From positions 124,001-188,000 of the forward strand of contig NZ_JALPNU010000007.1 of the NCBI RefSeq assembly GCF_030851345.1: a stretch of DNA of 64,000 nt, given 5' to 3'. This DNA comes from Marinifilum sp. D714 (lineage in GTDB: Bacteria; Bacteroidota; Bacteroidia; Bacteroidales; Marinifilaceae). The notes beneath the pieces are model-generated. The model had not been told where the DNA came from and made no database searches. It was given only the letters and a program-made list of their open reading frames with translations. A program made the translations under genes and the position numbers. Below are positions 37,028 through 45,829 of the stretch, one piece after another. Numbering within the stretch: the first letter of the stretch is position 1; each line of letters opens with the position of its first letter.

Positions 37028-37586
37028 ATAGGATTTTAACTCGTTTACTCAGCATTTGTCCCTGGTCTTTTTGTGTTTGGATTTTTTTGACTACATCCAT
37101 TCCTTTTGTGACTTTCCCAAAAGCAGCAAAACCTTGTCCATCGGGGTTCCGCATTCCGCCAAAATCTAGTTCTGGTTGATTGCCAATACAAATAAAAAAC
37201 TCGGTACTTGCCGATCCGGGTTCTAATCTGGCCATGGAGATTACTCCATTGGTATGCAGAATACCAGTTTCTTTGGTGGTTTCGTGATTTATGGTAGGCA
37301 GCTTATTCACGATTGAATCATGGAATAAGCCTCCTTGTATTACCTGAATCTTTATATCATTGTGCGGCTGATTGTCCAATCTGACAACTCGGTAAAAACA
37401 AGCATCTTTAAAAACATTTTCATCAATGTTTTGCATGAAATGTTTCGCCGTAATGGGCGCTTTGTCCTCAAATATTACCAATTCAATTTCACCCAAATCA
37501 GTATTAATGGTAACGGTTGGGTTTTGCGAATTGCAAGCAAATACCGTTAACACAAAGGCGATAATAATGATGCTATATTTTTTCAT
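37011..37586 (-). CDS. cyclophilin-type peptidyl-prolyl isomerase, lipoprotein
   Basis: 191 residues. A signal peptide ends in a lipobox-like VFAC with C18, so it is predicted to be a lipid-anchored envelope protein. The cyclophilin fold is clear: ITAKHFMQNID, FYRVVRLD, IQGG, GVISMARLEPGSASTEFFIC and AFGKVTKGMDVVKKI. It catalyses cis-trans isomerisation of proline bonds during periplasmic protein folding. Last gene of the SpoIIM/MoxR/DUF58 operon, 12 bp after DUF58, which places a folding helper with an envelope-related complex. Confidence 0.88.
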   Translation of the reverse strand: MKKYSIIIIAFVLTVFACNSQNPTVTINTDLGEIELVIFEDKAPITAKHFMQNIDENVFKDACFYRVVRLDNQPHNDIKIQVIQGGLFHDSIVNKLPTINHETTKETGILHTNGVISMARLEPGSASTEFFICIGNQPELDFGGMRNPDGQGFAAFGKVTKGMDVVKKIQTQKDQGQMLSKRVKILSIKRN

Positions 37587-37598
37587 GGTTGCGAGAAA

Positions 37599-38930
37599 TT
37601 AAATCAAACCTCTGGATTTCAATTCCAAATATTTATTCAAACTGTTTATCGTTAGATCTTTTGGATCAGTCAATATCGTATGAATACCATACTTTTCCAA
37701 CTCTTTTGCAATTAGTTTTTTATCGAATAAGAACTTTTCTCCAATGGTTTTTACGTAAATATCTTCAATGCTATCAGCTGTTTTTCTAGTCATTTCTTCA
37801 ATTTCCGAATTGTTAAAGAAAATCACAACCAAAAGATGATCTTTAGCCAAACCCTGTAAATAGGGCAGTTGCCTTTTCATGGAATCCAAACTTTCGAAGT
37901 TCGTGTACAGCATAAGCAAACTTCGGCCTCTAACAAAGTGCTTTACCGATGAATAAAGCAGCTCATAATTGGGTTCAGGATAATCGGTTTCCTGATTGTA
38001 CAAAACCTCCATGATTTTCTTTACTTGTGTTCTTCTTCCTCCTGCACGAATATTGGAATGAACATTTTTACCAAAGCAAAGTAAACCTGCCTTATCGTGT
38101 TTTAAAATTGCAGTGTTCGATATTACCAAGCTTGTATTTATGGCATAATCCAACAGGCTAAGTCCATAAAATGGCATTTTCATGGATCTGCCACAATCAA
38201 TAATCGAATATACAGGCTGTGCCTTCTCATCCTGGTATTGATTTACCATGATCTGTGATTTTCTCGCTGTTGCCTTCCAGTTTATGGTTCTGTAATCATC
38301 TCCTTTTACATACTCACGAATCTGATCGAATTCCATTTGATGCCCAATTCTGCGAATTTTTTTGATTCCAAAATCAGTTAATCGGTTCGAAATAGCCATT
38401 AGTTCGTACTGGCGCATTTGCATGTATGAAGGATAGCAAGGAACCATTTCCGAATTACCCAACTTAAACCTTCGTTTGATGATTTTTAAGAACGAATAGG
38501 CATAAACATTAATTACACCAAAATGATACTCTCCGCGACTCAAAGGTCTAAGCGAGTAATTAAGCAATTTTTCTTCTCCTGCTTTTAGCGATAGTGAATA
38601 GTTAAAATCCCTCTTTTGAAACTGAATTGGAATTTCATCAATCAAATCAATATTAACTGTAAAACTGTAGTTGTGCTGTAGCTTAATTTGAATCGGATTT
38701 TCATCTCCATTTGAAAGCTTTTCCAGGCAAATTCGTTCTGCCTGAACAGCATCTTTAGTCCGATACAACAGAAGAATATCAAAGCCCAAAGCTATCACAA
38801 AAAACAGGCAGGCAAGTTTTGCTATGGTATATAGTACTGGGATAAAAAAGCCCAATACAGATATTACAGCAATAGCACTTATCAGCCAATAGAAAAAAGG
38901 GTGTAGGTATAAAGATTTTATAAACTTCAT
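37599..38930 (-). CDS. DUF58 domain protein
   Basis: 443 residues. Two membrane helices at the N-terminus (about 12-52) are followed by a beta domain, then the DUF58 region FDQIREYVKGDDYRTINWKA with a von Willebrand-like continuation (VYSIIDCGRSM, MIDAS-like). DUF58 proteins are the standard partners of MoxR AAA ATPases and are thought to form chaperone-like complexes acting on envelope or metalloenzyme targets. Its ATG overlaps the MoxR stop codon by 1 bp (TAATG), so the two are translationally coupled. Confidence 0.9.
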   Translation of the reverse strand: MKFIKSLYLHPFFYWLISAIAVISVLGFFIPVLYTIAKLACLFFVIALGFDILLLYRTKDAVQAERICLEKLSNGDENPIQIKLQHNYSFTVNIDLIDEIPIQFQKRDFNYSLSLKAGEEKLLNYSLRPLSRGEYHFGVINVYAYSFLKIIKRRFKLGNSEMVPCYPSYMQMRQYELMAISNRLTDFGIKKIRRIGHQMEFDQIREYVKGDDYRTINWKATARKSQIMVNQYQDEKAQPVYSIIDCGRSMKMPFYGLSLLDYAINTSLVISNTAILKHDKAGLLCFGKNVHSNIRAGGRRTQVKKIMEVLYNQETDYPEPNYELLYSSVKHFVRGRSLLMLYTNFESLDSMKRQLPYLQGLAKDHLLVVIFFNNSEIEEMTRKTADSIEDIYVKTIGEKFLFDKKLIAKELEKYGIHTILTDPKDLTINSLNKYLELKSRGLI

Positions 38931-39910
38931 TATCGTGGGATTTCAATACCTTCCAAAATGTGATGAATGATTTCCTTTGGTTTAATTCCTTCCATTTCCT
39001 TCTCAGGGGTTAAAATTAAACGATGATGTAAAACCGGAGCAATAATGTTTTTGATATCGTCAGGAGTCACAAAATCGCGTCCATGAATGGCAGCGAATGC
39101 CTTGGCTGCTGTCATTACCGAAACCGATGCACGAGGAGAGGCTCCCAAAATAATTCCAGGATGATTTCTGGTCTTTTGAACAATCTGCACAATGTATTTT
39201 CTAAGGTTTTCATCGATATGAATGGACTGAACTCTATCTTGCATTTCTTTAATTTGATCAGCAGATATTACCTTGTTTATGATTTGAGTCTCTATAGCAC
39301 CTCTTCGTTCATGTTTGGTTTCAAGAATACTTAATTCTTCCTCTTCGCTTGGATATTCAAACTCAACTTTCATTAAGAATCTATCCAATTGCGCTTCAGG
39401 CAATCGATAAGTTCCTTCCTGTTCGATTGGATTTTGTGTTGCCAATACCCAAAATGGTTCACCCATTTTATAGGTGTTTCCATCAATACTCACCTGGTAT
39501 TCTTCCATTACTTCAAACAGGGCAGATTGAGTTTTGGCAGGAGCACGGTTGATCTCATCAATCAACACAATGTTCGAGAAAATTGGACCTTGGTTGAATT
39601 CAAATTCCGATTTGCTCATGTTAAAGATGGTAGTACCCAAAACATCCGATGGCATTAAATCAGGTGTAAACTGTATTCTTGAAAAATCAGAACTGATTGC
39701 TTTTGCCAATAGCTTTGCCGATAAAGTTTTTGCAATTCCCGGAACACCTTCAATTAAAATGTGCCCTTTAGAGAATAGACCAACAAGTAGTAGGTCTATG
39801 TTTTTTTCTTGTCCAACAATTACTTTTTGGATCTCAAACTTAATTTGATTGATTAGCTGATTTAATTCACCTAAATCAATTCTATTTTCGAATTGTGTGT
39901 TTCTTTCCAT
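38930..39910 (-). CDS. MoxR-family AAA+ ATPase
   Basis: 326 residues from the ATG at 39910 (MERNTQF); a start eight codons upstream would overlap the preceding gene. Walker A GVPGIAKT, Walker B VLIDEINR, sensor 1 ATQNP, arginine finger region in LPEAQLDRF and sensor 2 GASPRAS are all present. MoxR ATPases are cytosolic chaperones that remodel partner complexes with DUF58 and related membrane proteins. It is placed centrally in a seven-gene operon, 14 bp after DUF4350 and overlapping DUF58. Confidence 0.93.
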   Translation of the reverse strand: MERNTQFENRIDLGELNQLINQIKFEIQKVIVGQEKNIDLLLVGLFSKGHILIEGVPGIAKTLSAKLLAKAISSDFSRIQFTPDLMPSDVLGTTIFNMSKSEFEFNQGPIFSNIVLIDEINRAPAKTQSALFEVMEEYQVSIDGNTYKMGEPFWVLATQNPIEQEGTYRLPEAQLDRFLMKVEFEYPSEEEELSILETKHERRGAIETQIINKVISADQIKEMQDRVQSIHIDENLRKYIVQIVQKTRNHPGIILGASPRASVSVMTAAKAFAAIHGRDFVTPDDIKNIIAPVLHHRLILTPEKEMEGIKPKEIIHHILEGIEIPR

Positions 39911-39924
39911 ATGATGTGATTGTC

Positions 39925-41112
39925 TTATTTGCAATTATTATAGATGTACTCAATTTTGGAGTGGAAATCTTCCAAACCCTCCTGAGTTAAATGTGTTAAT
40001 GTTTCGATTGATTTGGATTGATCGAACAGCATTCGCAAGGTTTTTTCCGGTAAACCAGATCTACTGCTCAATTCTTTGATGTTTTCCTTCTTGAATTCGA
40101 TGTGATATCGAGATCGAATGAATTCTTTAAAGTATTTGAGTTTCTTATCTGCAATATCTTTGTGGTTCTTCTTGGTATAATACAAAGAACCTAAAGTTTG
40201 AATAAATTCAAGAGAAGTGTTTCTCAATGGTTGTATTATTGGAATAATTCTCTGTTGTCTTTTTCCTTGAAACAGAAGCAAGAATATCAAACAGAAAAAC
40301 AATAGGTAAAAACCCAATTTTAATGGCGGATGGGTTAATAGGTACCTTAGTGGCGAACTGTGTCTTAATGCTCTTGTTGGTTTGTAATACTCATCCCAAA
40401 CAATTGATAGGTTAGGAAGATAGCTAAAAGCCCCTGCAATGTAATCTGCATTATTAGCTTCAACCACGTTGTAATTGGTAAATGCCAATGGTTGGCAGCT
40501 ATAAAAGATATTTCCTTTGCCAAATTGTTTTTTAATAAATTGGATATTCTTATCTACATCTCTTCCCAGTACAATTAAACTGTCTCTGTTAAATTTTTCA
40601 ATGCTTACAACATCAAAAGCCTTTTCGTATTTATATTTTTTATTTAAGGAGATATTCTGGTTTTCCAATTTTTGAATACGCACCGTTTTTCCTAGATTGG
40701 AAAACATTACATTGGGCGTAAGGCTAAGGTCAAGTGTATCTGCTAAGGGATGACTAATTGATGATGCTGCAATAAAAATTTGATTTCCATTCTCGGCAAG
40801 TTTCACCAACTTATCGACGTCCCATTTTTGCATTTCCAGATTGTTGGTAATGAAAATGTAGTTTTTAAGAGGATCTGATATCCCGCTTTCGGGATAATTA
40901 AAAACAGGAATTGTTTTGAATTCTACTTCATTGTTTGGAAACAATTCTGTTTTAATCAGGTCCATTAACAGATAGGAGCCAAAAGGTCTTTTGTCATCAG
41001 AATTGAAGTTTTGCGTCCAGTCGATTGGTGTTGGAGCAAATAGTTCAACAAGAAACAACACTATGAGTATGATGATAAACGGATAAGTTGATTTTGGAAT
41101 TATCAGTTTCAT
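39925..41112 (-). CDS. DUF4350 domain membrane protein
   Basis: 395 residues from ATG 41112; the longer frame overlaps the upstream gene. A membrane helix at about 10-25 is followed by an extracytoplasmic DUF4350 domain (NSDDKRPFGSYLLMDLI, FITNNLEMQKWDVDKLV, GKGNIFYSCQPLAFTN). A second helix follows at about 270-290 (LGFYLLFFCLIFLLLF), then a cytosolic tail with helices like NIKELSSRSGLPEKTL. DUF4350 resembles a GATase1-like fold without catalytic residues. It sits 1 bp after DUF4129 and 14 bp before MoxR, as in other genomes with this cluster. Confidence 0.85.
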   Translation of the reverse strand: MKLIIPKSTYPFIIILIVLFLVELFAPTPIDWTQNFNSDDKRPFGSYLLMDLIKTELFPNNEVEFKTIPVFNYPESGISDPLKNYIFITNNLEMQKWDVDKLVKLAENGNQIFIAASSISHPLADTLDLSLTPNVMFSNLGKTVRIQKLENQNISLNKKYKYEKAFDVVSIEKFNRDSLIVLGRDVDKNIQFIKKQFGKGNIFYSCQPLAFTNYNVVEANNADYIAGAFSYLPNLSIVWDEYYKPTRALRHSSPLRYLLTHPPLKLGFYLLFFCLIFLLLFQGKRQQRIIPIIQPLRNTSLEFIQTLGSLYYTKKNHKDIADKKLKYFKEFIRSRYHIEFKKENIKELSSRSGLPEKTLRMLFDQSKSIETLTHLTQEGLEDFHSKIEYIYNNCK

Positions 41113-41113
41113 A

Positions 41114-41848
41114 TTATTGGTTTCTTGTATTAAACAATGAGTTAAATTTTTCGAAATCCTGCCCAATTAAGGCATATTCTTCTTGAATTATCGAAAAGTT
41201 TCCATACCAAACAGCTTCGTACAGATTGCTTAGCTTATTAAAGTCTGTTTTTACTTGCTGGTCTTTTATTTCGTTGATGTAATCGTAATTGGTTTTTTCG
41301 GCCTTCCAGTTGATGAAATTATTTTTGCTAAGTGATTTTAAAGAGGACAAGAACTGGTAACGAACTGCAAGTCTGAATTCTCCCATTTTAACGGCTTTTG
41401 CAATTTCCTCGTCCCAATTCACACTTTCAGGATTTACATCATCGGCAAAGGGAATATTCATAATTTTTTGATGCGGACTGAACAGTCCACTTGAGTTACT
41501 TTTGAGGATAATGTAAATGAGAAGAATTATTAGTCCGCCTAGGATGATGTATCGCAAATACCATACTACTCCAAGGCTTTTCACTAAAAAGACATACCAC
41601 CGGTTCAGCATCAAGCGTATTTTATCGAATAGGCTGATGTTTTCAACTTCAGAAAACTCGTAGTTAAAATCCTTTTGTTGGCGATAGTTTTCAATTCTAC
41701 TTTTGGTAATGTCTTTTTTATAAATCTCTACTTGACCTTTATCAAGAATTAAGGTATCTGCCTCATTGGTTTGGACAGCAAAGAGTTTGGTTCCCGATAG
41801 TATCAGGAACCAAGTTATTAAAATTAATATTCTAAACGGGTTATTCAT
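41114..41848 (-). CDS. DUF4129 domain protein
   Basis: 244 residues from ATG 41848, which begins a good signal peptide (MNNPFRILILITWFLILSG). The longer frame adds 36 residues and overlaps the preceding gene. A transmembrane helix (about 92-115, LRYIILGGLIILLIYIIL) leads to a cytosolic C-terminal DUF4129 domain with the typical FRLAVRYQFLSSLKSL and YEAVWYGNFSI. Function is unknown, but it is a regular partner of MoxR and DUF4350. Confidence 0.82.
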   Translation of the reverse strand: MNNPFRILILITWFLILSGTKLFAVQTNEADTLILDKGQVEIYKKDITKSRIENYRQQKDFNYEFSEVENISLFDKIRLMLNRWYVFLVKSLGVVWYLRYIILGGLIILLIYIILKSNSSGLFSPHQKIMNIPFADDVNPESVNWDEEIAKAVKMGEFRLAVRYQFLSSLKSLSKNNFINWKAEKTNYDYINEIKDQQVKTDFNKLSNLYEAVWYGNFSIIQEEYALIGQDFEKFNSLFNTRNQ

Positions 41849-41924
41849 CTGTTTATAATTAGATATTTTAGGCCAGATGTAACTTACCAATTCTAAATAA
41901 TTATTTTCATGTGTGAGGTAATAA

Positions 41925-42794
41925 TTATTTAGAAATGGACGTTTCATTATTACCAACAGTTTCCAAATCCTTTAATAAAGCCGGGCTTTGTTTTCTTTCA
42001 ATTAAATTAAAGTACAATATAGAAATTGCAATCATAGGTATTAATTGTACAAATGCATATCCAATGGTTTGAATAATTGAGAAAATAATAGTGACCGATT
42101 TGCTTGGAGTTATATTATCTCCTGTATTCGTAAGATATTCTATAATAAGTGTATGTATTCCTGAAGGTAGTTTAAAAGTTAGATTGAAAATATAGCAAAT
42201 GATACTAATTACGAATAAAAATGCAAAGGCATTCCACCAGTTGTTTTTGATTAAGTTGAAGCATCCACTCAATGCATTACCAATACTTTCATTCTCAAAA
42301 ACGATAATTGGCATAACTAAACTAAGACAAATGGATAAATAAATTCCTGGGATTAATACAACTACAAAACCTAATGTCATCAAAATTCCACATAGAATCA
42401 TAGCACCAAAAATTTTCCCAATATTGCCAAGAATGGCCTTTCTTACCTCATTTAATTCAAAATTATTAGAACCTTTTTCGCGATATAATTTAATGTATTC
42501 TAAAGAGAACGATATTGTTATGGTGTAAGTTAGTAACATCATAATCATCATTCCTACTATAATTCCTGCAATCTCTGTATAATTTGTTAGGAAGGGATTA
42601 TTATCCTGTTGTGGTATTAATACTCGATATTGAAAAAGTCCAAACAAGATACCATACAATAAACTAAATGGTAGAACATAGTACAGCATTCCTTTTGATA
42701 AGTTTTTAAAGTTGTACTTTATAAAAAGAAAAGTGTCGCTAAAAAGAAGCCCAAAATCTCTTACTTTTTCAAGTCTAAAATTCTCTGTAGTCAT
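41925..42794 (-). CDS. integral membrane protein of MoxR/SpoIIM operon
   Basis: 289 residues with six hydrophobic helices (for example FLVMLPFS-like 38-55, IIVGMMIMMLLTYTITIS 75-95, ILCGILMTLGFVVVLIPGIYLSICLSLVMPIIV 135-167). The glycine/proline-rich VLIPGIYLSICL segment resembles DUF975 or glycerophosphodiester-phosphodiesterase-membrane-domain proteins. No catalytic motif. It lies 3 bp after SpoIIM, so almost certainly co-transcribed. Confidence 0.7.
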   Translation of the reverse strand: MTTENFRLEKVRDFGLLFSDTFLFIKYNFKNLSKGMLYYVLPFSLLYGILFGLFQYRVLIPQQDNNPFLTNYTEIAGIIVGMMIMMLLTYTITISFSLEYIKLYREKGSNNFELNEVRKAILGNIGKIFGAMILCGILMTLGFVVVLIPGIYLSICLSLVMPIIVFENESIGNALSGCFNLIKNNWWNAFAFLFVISIICYIFNLTFKLPSGIHTLIIEYLTNTGDNITPSKSVTIIFSIIQTIGYAFVQLIPMIAISILYFNLIERKQSPALLKDLETVGNNETSISK

Positions 42795-42797
42795 TTT

Positions 42798-43760
42798 TTA
42801 TAATTTATGTTGATTCTTATATACTTTAACAGGATTAATAACAAAATACCAAATGATAAATGAAAAGGAGCTGATGATTATAGCCCAGCTCAGTGCCATT
42901 GGCATGTCGGTGTGTCTGGTTACGAAACCTTCCAAAAAGCCTGCAACTATGAATATTGGAAAGATTCCAGCAATAATTTTTACTCCTTTTCTAACACCCA
43001 TTTGTATTGATGTTTTTCGAGGCAGAGTTCCTGTAAATATTAAGCTATTTCCTAAAACAATACCTGCAGCGCCCGCAATTACAATAACCGATATTTCCAA
43101 GGCTCCATGTATCCATATTACCCGGGTCGATTCCCAAAATAAATCGTGTCGCACAAAGAAGTATGTGAAACTACCCAGCATAACTCCATTAGAGAATAAC
43201 ACATATCCAGTTCCGAAAGCAGTGAAAATTCCCAGTACAAATGCCAGTATAGATACTTTTACATTATTAATTGTGATGCCCAGAAACATTAAGGTTTGTC
43301 CATGTTGTTTGTAAACAGCCATTGGATCACTCTTTTCAATGTTGTTCAAAGTCATGTTTACATAGTCATCTCCTAAAATGGTTCTAACAAATGCTTGATC
43401 TCCTCTTGAAGATAAAATTCCAATTAGAACAGATACAGAGAAGATCAAAAAAGCATATAGCAATTGCTTTCTTATGTCGTACAGTGTTAAAGGAAGTTCG
43501 GTAGTCCAAAAATTTCTGAATGCTCCTTTTTTTGCCTTTTTGTTCTTGTAAATTTGTTGATGAACCCGCATACTTAACTGATTAAGGTATGCAGTAGTTG
43601 AAGACTTGGGGAAAAATGTTCTGGAGTAAGATAAATCATCAGTAATTTGGATGTATAAGTTAGCCAAAGTATCTGGATTACTTACTGATTGATCCTTAAT
43701 TAACAGCTCAAATTTTTCCCATTTATCCTTATTTCGATTAAGAAATACAATTTCTTTCAT
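42798..43760 (-). CDS. SpoIIM-family (stage II sporulation M-like) membrane protein
   Basis: 320 residues from ATG 43760 (MKEIVFLNRNKDKW). A cytosolic helical N-terminal segment of about 100 residues is followed by six or seven helices. SpoIIM family features: NNVKVSILAFVLGIFTAFGT, GVMLGSFTYFF and WIHGALEISVIVIAGAAGIVLG. This organism is not a sporulator by any sign here; the family is widespread and often stands beside RDD and MoxR genes, as in this window. First gene of the seven-gene minus-strand operon and divergent from RDD. Confidence 0.9.
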   Translation of the reverse strand: MKEIVFLNRNKDKWEKFELLIKDQSVSNPDTLANLYIQITDDLSYSRTFFPKSSTTAYLNQLSMRVHQQIYKNKKAKKGAFRNFWTTELPLTLYDIRKQLLYAFLIFSVSVLIGILSSRGDQAFVRTILGDDYVNMTLNNIEKSDPMAVYKQHGQTLMFLGITINNVKVSILAFVLGIFTAFGTGYVLFSNGVMLGSFTYFFVRHDLFWESTRVIWIHGALEISVIVIAGAAGIVLGNSLIFTGTLPRKTSIQMGVRKGVKIIAGIFPIFIVAGFLEGFVTRHTDMPMALSWAIIISSFSFIIWYFVINPVKVYKNQHKL

Positions 43761-43967
43761 AAATATTAGAGCCAATAGTCTGTGTTAGATCGCTAAAGTT
43801 ATTTTAAATAGTTTAATAAACAATGGTGCTTGTTGATAATTTACATCATATTTATTTAAGTTGTAGAAAAACAGTAGTGTATGAATTCTGGTTAATAAAT
43901 TATGCTTGTAAATTTTCATCTTTTGTTTGCGATGGGTATATTCGTTCTGTATTAAACAAAACTACCT

Positions 43968-44684
43968 ATGTCTAAAATTGGAATTGAAACTACTCAGAAT
44001 GTACAATTAAATTTCCCACTGGCGAGTGTTGGAGAAAGAATTGCAGCTTATCTGCTTGATGCTGTATTTATTGGTGTTTGTGCTTTTTTTATAGCCATGA
44101 TGATTGGACTATTGGGAGAGGCATTTGCAATAGGATTTGTTTTTTTGGTACCAGTTTTATTTTATAGTTTACTTTTTGAAACCTTTATGAATGGACAAAC
44201 TCCAGGAAAGCGTATCATGAAAATAAAGGTTTGTAAGATTGATGGAGATGCTCCGGGATTTATTCACTATTTAATTCGTTGGATGTTTCGTTTGGTAGAT
44301 ATTACTTTGACTAATGGTGTAGCAGCAATACTTACTATTGTTATTGGTGAAAAAGGCCAAAGAATTGGAGATATTCTTGCAAAAACAACTGTGGTTAAAA
44401 CGAACCATACCTTGAAACTTACCAACACCATATTATCTGAGATACCAGATAATTATCAATTGGTTTTTCCGGAAGCAAGAAAAATTGAGGATAAAGATTT
44501 GGAGCTTTTCAAAAGAGTGATACAACAACTGAAATCGATGGACGATCCTGTAGAAAAGTTGACCTTTGGTTTAAAAGCTCGTACAAAAGTGATGGAGCAA
44601 TTAGGCATAAAAACAGAAATGAAGCCAGAGCAATTTTTCCAAACCTTGATAGATGATTATAACTTTATTCATAAAAACTTATAA
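43968..44684 (+). CDS. RDD-family membrane protein
   Basis: 238 residues. The RDD domain spans about 20-150: ASVGERIAAYLLDAVFIGV with the name-giving R and D, GQTPGKRIMKIKV, then a helix and RIGDILAKTTVV. Three or four helices are followed by a soluble C-terminal region of about 90 residues containing KLTFGLKARTKVMEQL. RDD proteins include transporters (Na+/H+) and proteins of unknown role. It is divergent from SpoIIM, a pairing seen in many genomes, which suggests a shared envelope function. Confidence 0.9.
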   Translation: MSKIGIETTQNVQLNFPLASVGERIAAYLLDAVFIGVCAFFIAMMIGLLGEAFAIGFVFLVPVLFYSLLFETFMNGQTPGKRIMKIKVCKIDGDAPGFIHYLIRWMFRLVDITLTNGVAAILTIVIGEKGQRIGDILAKTTVVKTNHTLKLTNTILSEIPDNYQLVFPEARKIEDKDLELFKRVIQQLKSMDDPVEKLTFGLKARTKVMEQLGIKTEMKPEQFFQTLIDDYNFIHKNL

Positions 44685-44692
44685 ATCAGTAG

Positions 44693-44728
44693 AAATCGAC
44701 AAAAATTAATTTTTGTCGATTTTTTTTG
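44693..44728 (+). terminator. terminator after RDD gene
   Basis: A perfect 15-bp palindrome with half-site AAATCGACAAAAATT is followed by a T-run. Confidence 0.85.
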
Positions 44729-44802
44729 CGTCCATTTTTCATATTCTGCGTCTACCTGATTGAGATTAAAATTTAAATGTAGAAAGTAAAAAATTAAAGA
44801 AT

Positions 44803-45057
44803 ATGAATAACGAATGTTGTGGATCTCAAGTGTATCATACAGGGGCGTGTTGTAATGATGATAATGTGAAGGCCGAATTGGTAGACCAGGTTTTAAATGC
44901 TCAGGAAGAAAAGCCTTTAAAAGATTGTGCTTGTAAGGGACTTGGCCCATGTCAGTGTCCGCCAGAAAATAAGGAAAAGAATGATATTGCTGATCAATTT
45001 AAAGATATGAAATACGTTATTGATGCGTGTGGCTGTGGTGAGGGTTGTGGCTGCTAA
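44803..45057 (+). CDS. cysteine-rich small protein next to SigZ
   Basis: 84 residues with 12 cysteines: two CC pairs near the N-terminus (C5/C6, C16/C17), CACKGLGPCQC in the middle, and a C-terminal CGCGEGCGC. The spacing resembles metallothionein-like clusters, so soft-metal (Zn, Cu, Cd) binding is plausible. No signal peptide, so cytosolic. SigZ, which also ends in cysteine pairs, starts 180 bp downstream. The association suggests a shared metal response, but no binding assay or homologue could be checked. Confidence 0.65.
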   Translation: MNNECCGSQVYHTGACCNDDNVKAELVDQVLNAQEEKPLKDCACKGLGPCQCPPENKEKNDIADQFKDMKYVIDACGCGEGCGC

Positions 45058-45204
45058 ATCAACAGAAATATATTTGCCTTTCTATTCAGAATAACCACTA
45101 CTAATTAATTTTCACAAGACCATTTATTTATTATTTCGTGTGAGCGGAGAAATAAGTAAGTGGTTTTTTATTTAGAATAGTTATAGATAATTTTTCAAAA
45201 TTTA

Positions 45205-45212
45205 TATTTTTG
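45205..45212 (+). promoter_or_regulatory. -7 box TATTTTTG of sigZ
   Basis: Exact TAnnTTTG, 24 bp upstream of the start codon, so sigZ has its own promoter separate from the cysteine-rich gene. Confidence 0.55.
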
Positions 45213-45236
45213 CTCTATAGTTTAATTTGAGAATGT

Positions 45237-45788
45237 ATGGTAGAGCATATATGGAGAACATATCACAAACAATTGCTTTCTTTTATTCGAAAAAGAGTAT
45301 CCGATTCAGCTTTGGCAGAAGATTTATTACAGGAGGTTTTTATAAAGATTCACAATAATATTGATACTTTACAAGAAGGAAAGAAGGTAAAAGCATGGTT
45401 GTTTCAGATAACCAGGAATACCATAATTGATCACTATCGTCGCTGTGAGCATCATGAAGAATCAGAAATTCAGCTTCTTGAGTTAGAAGATGAAAATGAT
45501 GTTGATGCAATGGCCGATATCCAATCTTGCATTGTGCCTATGATCAAATCTTTGCCCGAGGATTATCGAAATGCACTTTTGTTAAGTGAGTTGAATGGCT
45601 TGAGTCAGAAAGAACTTTCAGAAAAACTACAAATTTCATATTCTGCTGCTAAATCGAGAGTTCAGCGTGGAAGAAATCTTTTAAAGAAAGCACTAAGTAA
45701 GTGTTGTAGTTTTCAAAAAGATTCTAAAGGAAGAATCATCGACTATGAAAAGAAAGCATCAAGCTGTAACAATTGCAGAGAAAATTAA
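45237..45788 (+). CDS. sigZ: RNA polymerase sigma factor SigZ
   Basis: 183 residues. ECF-type sigma-70: region 2 (ALAEDLLQEVFIKIHNN, WLFQITRNTIIDHYRR) and region 4 (LPEDYRNALLLSELNGLSQKELSEKLQISYSAAKSRVQRGRNLL). SigZ is recognised by its C-terminal extension, here KCCSFQKDSKGRIIDYEKKASSC with CC and CNNC, a possible zinc site. It replaces the anti-sigma control seen in most ECF factors, since no anti-sigma gene lies next to it. The start is supported by the -7 box 24 bp upstream. The regulon is unknown; metal or redox sensing is inference. Confidence 0.88.
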   Translation: MVEHIWRTYHKQLLSFIRKRVSDSALAEDLLQEVFIKIHNNIDTLQEGKKVKAWLFQITRNTIIDHYRRCEHHEESEIQLLELEDENDVDAMADIQSCIVPMIKSLPEDYRNALLLSELNGLSQKELSEKLQISYSAAKSRVQRGRNLLKKALSKCCSFQKDSKGRIIDYEKKASSCNNCREN

Positions 45789-45822
45789 AAAAGCCATTAG
45801 CTTCAAAACTAATGGCTTTTTT
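45787..45822. terminator. bidirectional terminator, sigZ and lipoprotein genes
   Basis: AAAAAAGCCATTAG and CTAATGGCTTTTTT are perfect arms around an 8-nt loop. Serves both convergent genes. Confidence 0.85.
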
Positions 45823-45829
45823 AAATCTA

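Noticed and set aside
41849-41956. Longer start for the DUF4129 protein
   Set aside because: It overlaps the upstream gene and buries a good signal peptide that starts at ATG 41848.
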